The notes under the pieces were generated by a model that had not been told where the DNA came from, ran no database searches, and was given only the letters and a program-made list of their open reading frames with translations. Below, piece after piece: positions 61,105 to 64,000 of a DNA stretch of 64,000 bases. The stretch lies in contig NZ_RDTE01000003.1 of assembly GCF_004125265.1 (NCBI RefSeq), positions 558,001-622,000 of the forward strand, read 5' to 3'. This stretch comes from Streptomyces lydicus (lineage in GTDB: Bacteria > Actinomycetota > Actinomycetes > Streptomycetales > Streptomycetaceae). The position numbers and the translations under genes were made by a program. Each line of letters opens with the position of its first letter. Positions within the stretch are counted from its first letter, which is position 1.

Positions 61105-61411
61105 TCCAGTGGGAGTGGCAGCCGCACGAGCTCGGCTTCGGCTCCGGGATGACCTGCCGGCGGCGGCTGCGGGACTGGAACGAGGCCGGGGTGTGGGACC
61201 GGCTGCACCAGGTGCTGCTGACCGCGCTGCACCAGGCGGGAAAGCCGGACTGGCCCCGGGCGGTGCTCGACGGCTCGCACCGGCAGGCCCATCGGGGCGG
61301 ACCAAAACCGGGCCGAGCCCGGTCGACCGCGCCAGACCGGGCTCGAAGCACCACGTGATCACCGACGCGCACGGCACCCCACCGGCCATCACACTCACCG
61401 GCGGTCGGCCA
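61105..61411 (+). pseudogene. IS5-family transposase fragment
   Basis: The plus strand encodes QWEWQPHELGFGSGMTCRRR, then LRDWNEAGVWDRLHQVLLTA and DWPRAVLDGSHRQAH, matching the N-terminal half of IS5-family transposases with the first catalytic Asp. Near 61300 the frame shifts to GPSPVDRARPGSKHHVITDA, then HGTPPAITLTGG, and is cut at about 61411. Both ends are missing. It abuts the integrase remnant at 61104. Confidence 0.82.
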
Positions 61412-61429
61412 TGACCTTGTTGGCGCGCC

Positions 61430-61780
61430 TCAACCCACGGATGCGATCCTGCTCAATCGTCGGCGCGTCTCGCGGAGTTCGGCTTGTCTGGCGTCGAGGC
61501 GTCTGGCCAAGGCGTCCAGCTCGGCCCGCAGGTCTGGACACATCTCAAGGGAAGTGCCGTGCTCGCCGGTGCGAGCGCAATCGAGGTACTTCTGGATGGT
61601 CGAGGTTCCCAAACCAGCGGAGATCATCGTCCTGATCTGGGCTACGCGGGTGACATCGCACTCGGAGTAGTCCCGGTATCCGCTGCTGTTGCGAGCCGGG
61701 GCCAAGAGTCCTCGGTCCTCGTAGTGGCGTAGCGCTCGTGCGCTGACACCGGTCAGCTCAGCGAGTTCGCTGATCAGCAC
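61430..61780 (-). CDS. MerR-family transcriptional regulator
   Basis: A 116-residue MerR protein: MLISELAELTGVSARALRHY and EDRGLLAPARNSSGYRDYSE form the helix-turn-helix and wing, followed by a coiled-coil (LRAELDALARRLDARQAELR). The C-terminal effector domain is short, with one Cys in the LEMCPDL segment and one in DCARTG. It is divergent from an alpha/beta hydrolase gene and should act on the long-spacer promoter between them. Confidence 0.9.
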   Translation of the reverse strand: MLISELAELTGVSARALRHYEDRGLLAPARNSSGYRDYSECDVTRVAQIRTMISAGLGTSTIQKYLDCARTGEHGTSLEMCPDLRAELDALARRLDARQAELRETRRRLSRIASVG

Positions 61781-61800
61781 CGTCGATCCTCCTCATCGGC

Positions 61801-61832
61801 TTGACCTTCACGCTGACGTGAACTCATACCGT
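61801..61832 (+). promoter_or_regulatory. MerR-type promoter with operator in the spacer
   Basis: TTGACC (61801-61806) is followed by a 19-20 bp spacer and ATACCGT. Within the spacer TTCACG (61807-61812) and CGTGAA (61817-61822) form a perfect inverted repeat with a 4-bp centre. This is the classic layout for MerR activation. It precedes the hydrolase gene by 9 bp, so the mRNA is likely leaderless or nearly so. Confidence 0.75.
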
Positions 61833-61840
61833 CCTGTGGC

Positions 61841-62407
61841 ATGACAACTGGAACAACCCAGCAGCGTGCCTCGATCATCCACGGTTACGGCGCATCCCCC
61901 GAAGATCACTGGTTTGCTTGGCTTGCCGAGCGACTCAACGCGGGCGGCATCCCCACCACGATCCCTGCTCTTCCGAACCCGCAAGACCCAGACCCCGCAC
62001 AGTGGTTGGAAGCAGTACGTACCGATTTGGGTACCCTTGACGAGAACTCGATTGTCGTCGCGCACAGCCTGGGCGCTCTGACCGTGCTGCGTTATCTGTG
62101 CTCGCTTCCGGCCCCCTGGCACCTTGGCACCCTCGTGCTGGTCTCCGGTTTCGTCGACCAACTGCCCGCACTTCCGGAGCTGAACTCATACATCGGAGAC
62201 GGCTGCGACGTGGAGGGGCTCAGCAGCCACATCGGCCAACTCACGATCATCCGGTCCGACGCAGACCCGTACGTTCCCCCCGGTCACACCGACCGCCTTG
62301 CCGGCCTGCTCGCGACCTCCGCAGAGGTGGTTCCCGGAGCCGGTCACTTCCTCGCTTCTGACGGCGTCACCTCGCTACGCGAAGTCCTTGAAGTCATTGC
62401 GTCGTAA
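61841..62407 (+). CDS. RBBP9/YdeN-type alpha/beta hydrolase
   Basis: A 188-residue serine hydrolase of the RBBP9/YdeN family: ASIIHGYGASPEDHWFAWLA at the start, the nucleophile elbow VVAHSLGALTVLRYL (Ser at about 75), the Asp in IIRSDADPYVPPGH and the catalytic His in VPGAGHFLASDGV. The substrate is unknown. It is divergent from the MerR gene and probably induced through it. Both genes sit between two mobile-element remnants. Confidence 0.9.
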   Translation: MTTGTTQQRASIIHGYGASPEDHWFAWLAERLNAGGIPTTIPALPNPQDPDPAQWLEAVRTDLGTLDENSIVVAHSLGALTVLRYLCSLPAPWHLGTLVLVSGFVDQLPALPELNSYIGDGCDVEGLSSHIGQLTIIRSDADPYVPPGHTDRLAGLLATSAEVVPGAGHFLASDGVTSLREVLEVIAS

Positions 62408-62474
62408 TGGGAAAAAGCGGACTGCACGACAAGCCGCGTGCAGGGCTGGGAACAGCCAGAACGTGTCCGGTCGA

Positions 62475-62603
62475 TCATGTTCGGAGCCAGATGGTGAGGG
62501 CCGCGGCGGTGGCGGTCCCGAGGTAGACGTAGCGGCGCTTGTCATAGCGGGTGACCACGGCCCGGTGTTGCTTGAGCCGGTTGATGGCCCGCTCGCGTCG
62601 CAT
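62475..62603 (-). pseudogene. IS5-family transposase C-terminal fragment
   Basis: On the minus strand MRRERAINRLKQHRAVVTRY and DKRRYVYLGTATAAALTIWL match the C-terminal end of IS5-family transposases, including the third catalytic acidic region (RERAINRLK). Only about 42 residues remain. It lies directly against the broken DUF3761 gene. Confidence 0.8.
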
Positions 62604-62604
62604 C

Positions 62605-62845
62605 CGAAGCGCATTGGCCGCCGCTGCGCTCAGCGCCGCCGTCATCGCACCCGTCGCCATCGGCACAGGCACGGCTCAGGCCGCCACAGTCCACCTCGCC
62701 CCACCACACCACTGGCACTTGCCGTACCCACATCAAGCATCCCAAGGGCGTTATGGCCAAGTGCAATGACGGCACCTGGTCATACGCGAAGCACTTCTCC
62801 GGCACCTGCTCCCACCACCGCGGCGTGAAGTTCTGGTTCAAGTAA
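62605..62845 (+). pseudogene. secreted DUF3761 protein, 5'-truncated and frameshifted
   Basis: The plus strand encodes a signal peptide (ALAAAALSAAVIAPVAIGTG, then TAQAATVHLA) without its own start, since the 5' end meets the transposase fragment. A frameshift near 62720 leads to HIKHPKGVMAKCNDGTWSYA, then KHFSGTCSHHRGVKFWFK and a TAA at 62843. The second part is the DUF3761 domain with two Cys and HH. The gene seems to have been cut by the IS5 element. Confidence 0.8.
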
Positions 62846-62973
62846 GCCGGCCCGAGACGTGCAGCGTTGGCGTACCGGCACCTCGCCTGCGCTACCGACG
62901 GGCAACCGGCAGTTGTAAGCCGGTCGCCCTGGCCGGCTGCCTCCGCCTCGGCGGAGAGCACTCCGGGGTCCTC

Positions 62974-63005
62974 TGCTGTTTATGGCCGATCCGCCATAAA
63001 CAGCA
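62974..63005. repeat. perfect AT-rich inverted repeat with adjacent direct repeats
   Basis: TGCTGTTTATGGC (62974-62986) pairs with GCCATAAACAGCA (62993-63005) across CGATCC. CAGCAAACCT follows twice (63001-63010 and 63013-63022), 12 bp apart, then TTTGACC. The AT-rich arms contrast with the GC-rich surroundings. It may be an operator or an old recombination site linked to the mobile remnants. The 346 bp from 62846 to 63191 hold no gene. Confidence 0.65.
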
Positions 63006-63083
63006 AACCTCTCAGCAAACCTTTGACCTGGCCTGCGTGGAGCGCGACGGATTCTCGCCGCCGGCGCACCGATGCAGTATGAT

Positions 63084-63225
63084 CATGACGCAACTTCGGC
63101 CTCCGGGCCGGAACCGCGCGTCTGTGGTCCAAGGAAAGACGTCCACCAGCCGGTGGGAGATGCAGGTGCAAGGCCTGCCGGGCGCTCTGACAACGGTCCC
63201 TTCCCCGTACGGGGAAGGGACCGTT
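63084..63225 (+). ncRNA. possible small structured RNA ending in a perfect terminator
   Basis: TATGAT at 63078-63083 could be a -10 box. Downstream are short hairpins: CGGCCTCCGGGCCG (near 63092), CACCAGCCGGTG (near 63141) and GCAGGTGCAAGGCCTGC (near 63163). The stretch ends in AACGGTCCCTTCCCCGT/ACGGGGAAGGGACCGTT (63192-63225), a perfect 17-bp stem followed by TT. No protein frame fits. The terminator may instead, or also, serve the convergent RidA gene. No known RNA family is recognised. Confidence 0.4.
63192..63225. terminator. perfect palindromic terminator
   Basis: The two 17-nt arms AACGGTCCCTTCCCCGT and ACGGGGAAGGGACCGTT are exact complements with at most a 4-nt loop. It lies about 170 bp beyond the RidA stop and could end transcripts from both sides. 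Confidence 0.8.
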
Positions 63226-63395
63226 TCCGTGTTTCCACGGGAGCCCCCTCTGCCTGCTGTTCTGATCACCGCACCCCGGGGTGGGGTTCTCCGGCCGGGA
63301 GGCAAACAGATCGCCGGCAGCGCCCGGCAGGCCCAACCAGCCGCAGCCGGTCAGCTGCTCGACCAGGCGCTCCGGGTCGGTCCAGGAGCGGCGGT

Positions 63396-63818
63396 CTACC
63401 GGGATGCGTCGGGATACGCGGCGGTCGCGCGGACCTCAACGAGGAGACCCGGGCTGGCGAGGCCGCTGACCCCGATGATCGTCCAGGTCGGGTAGGGCGC
63501 TTCGACGAGGCGCTGCTTGGCCTTGATGAATCCGGGCAGGTGCCGGCGGATGTCGACGTGGTAACTGGTGACGTCGACGAGGGCGGACATGTCGAGGTTC
63601 TCCATCCGGAGGATCTCCTCGATCTTCCCGATGGCGATCTCGGTCTGCTCCTCGATGGTGTCCGGGATGGTTCCGTCGGCGCGGCGACCGATCGTTCCGG
63701 CGATGAACAAGAGGCCGTGCGCACGCACCGCGGCGGAATAGCCGAAGCTTGCGAAGGCATGGGTGGTCTCCCCGAAGACCGCGTTGTTCTCGGGGATCTC
63801 GACGGTGTGGACGGTCAT
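63396..63818 (-). CDS. RidA/YjgF-family protein
   Basis: A 140-residue RidA-family protein: VRAHGLLFIAGTIGRRADGT, then EEQTEIAIGKIEEILRMENL, and the end GLLVEVRATAAYPDASR with the conserved Arg in VEVRATA. RidA enzymes hydrolyse reactive enamines/imines, though members with other binding roles exist. The active-site Arg is present, so deaminase activity is plausible. It lies 70 bp after the unidentified gene at the window edge, on the same strand. Confidence 0.9.
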   Translation of the reverse strand: MTVHTVEIPENNAVFGETTHAFASFGYSAAVRAHGLLFIAGTIGRRADGTIPDTIEEQTEIAIGKIEEILRMENLDMSALVDVTSYHVDIRRHLPGFIKAKQRLVEAPYPTWTIIGVSGLASPGLLVEVRATAAYPDASR

Positions 63819-63888
63819 TTGCGGTGCTTCCTCTTCTTTGTCGAGCCTCTGTTGACTTCTTTGTTGACGGGTCGTGGAGCCCGTCGAG

Positions 63889-64000
63889 TCAGTCGCCCCA
63901 GCGGGACGAACGACCGGTGTGCTCCAGCCGGGTCCGGCCGAAGGTCTGGCGTTCGCGCAGGAGTTCGCCGGGGGTCGTGTACCGGGGTGCGTTCTTCGGG
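63889..64000 (-). CDS. C-terminal end of an unidentified gene (continues beyond the window)
   Basis: The minus-strand frame ends at TGA 63889-63891 and gives 36 residues: NAPRYTTPGELLRERQTFGR, then TRLEHTGRSSRWGD. The codon composition is gene-like, but the fragment is too short to assign. It could be co-transcribed with the RidA gene. GTTGAC is repeated 12 bp apart in the short gap between them (near 63851). Confidence 0.5.
   Translation of the reverse strand, partial: PKNAPRYTTPGELLRERQTFGRTRLEHTGRSSRWGD

Noticed and set aside
63084..63225. tRNA, tmRNA or ribosomal-protein leader
   Set aside because: No cloverleaf or CCA end can be drawn, no tmRNA tag frame is seen, and no ribosomal protein gene follows. 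Resemblance to an L10-type leader is too weak to claim.

Overview
The window reads as a chromosomal segment of a Streptomyces or close relative. It is very GC-rich, uses GTG and TTG starts freely, has many 4-nt ATGA/GTGA gene overlaps, and carries a complete whiE-type spore-pigment polyketide cluster. No rRNA or tRNA gene was recognised.

Layout. 1-2.4 kb: end of a beta-carbonic anhydrase gene, a SulP anion transporter and a small deazaflavin-dependent oxidoreductase. 2.4-13.2 kb: a molybdenum island with a fused ModBC transporter, ModA, two paralogous HTH-TOBE regulators, a two-domain molbindin, a sulfite-oxidase-fold enzyme, a xanthine-dehydrogenase-type enzyme and a divergent PucR regulator. 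13.4-15.4 kb: a GlxA-type regulator and a quinone-oxidoreductase-like enzyme. 15.7-19.6 kb: a tightly coupled five-gene operon of unknown function (61-aa peptide, helical protein, two paralogues of one unknown family, serine hydrolase), facing a large NTPase/TPR regulator. 21.7-26.2 kb: an alkyl-sulfatase-like protein with an altered metal motif, an SPW membrane protein, a phosphatase-like protein without its catalytic histidine, and cbtBA behind a cobalamin riboswitch.

26.3-34.0 kb: an unusual module. A GTP cyclohydrolase II homologue has Met at the switch position known to stop the reaction at the formylated pyrimidine FAPy. It lies beside a creatininase-family protein (the family of the archaeal FAPy deformylase) and a RibD-type reductase. 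Next come a UPF0104 membrane protein, a methyltransferase, a glycosyltransferase, a PTPS-fold protein without its catalytic residues, an MDR dehydrogenase and a CDP-alcohol phosphatidyltransferase. The set suggests a GTP-derived pyrimidine or pteridine that is glycosylated or lipid-linked.

36.3-45.7 kb: the whiE-type cluster (KS, CLF, ACP, cyclases, cupin, SchA/CurD protein, divergent FAD hydroxylase) plus a beta-helix protein and an O-methyltransferase. 45.9-59.2 kb: stress, signalling and housekeeping genes: glutathione peroxidase, STAS protein, a GAF kinase with a degenerate ATPase domain and a probable CTG start, an ABC exporter behind a SoxR-type promoter, apolipoprotein N-acyltransferase, a FAD monooxygenase pseudogene opposite an intact TetR gene with paired operators, uracil-DNA glycosylase and two SDRs.

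59.5-64 kb: a HipA-like kinase/DUF3037 pair, then a recombination scar with a deleted integrase, two IS5-family remnants and a broken DUF3761 gene. A MerR/hydrolase pair sits inside the scar. The window ends with a possible small RNA, a RidA-family gene and the end of an unidentified gene.

All calls come from reading the sequence. No database search or structure calculation was run.
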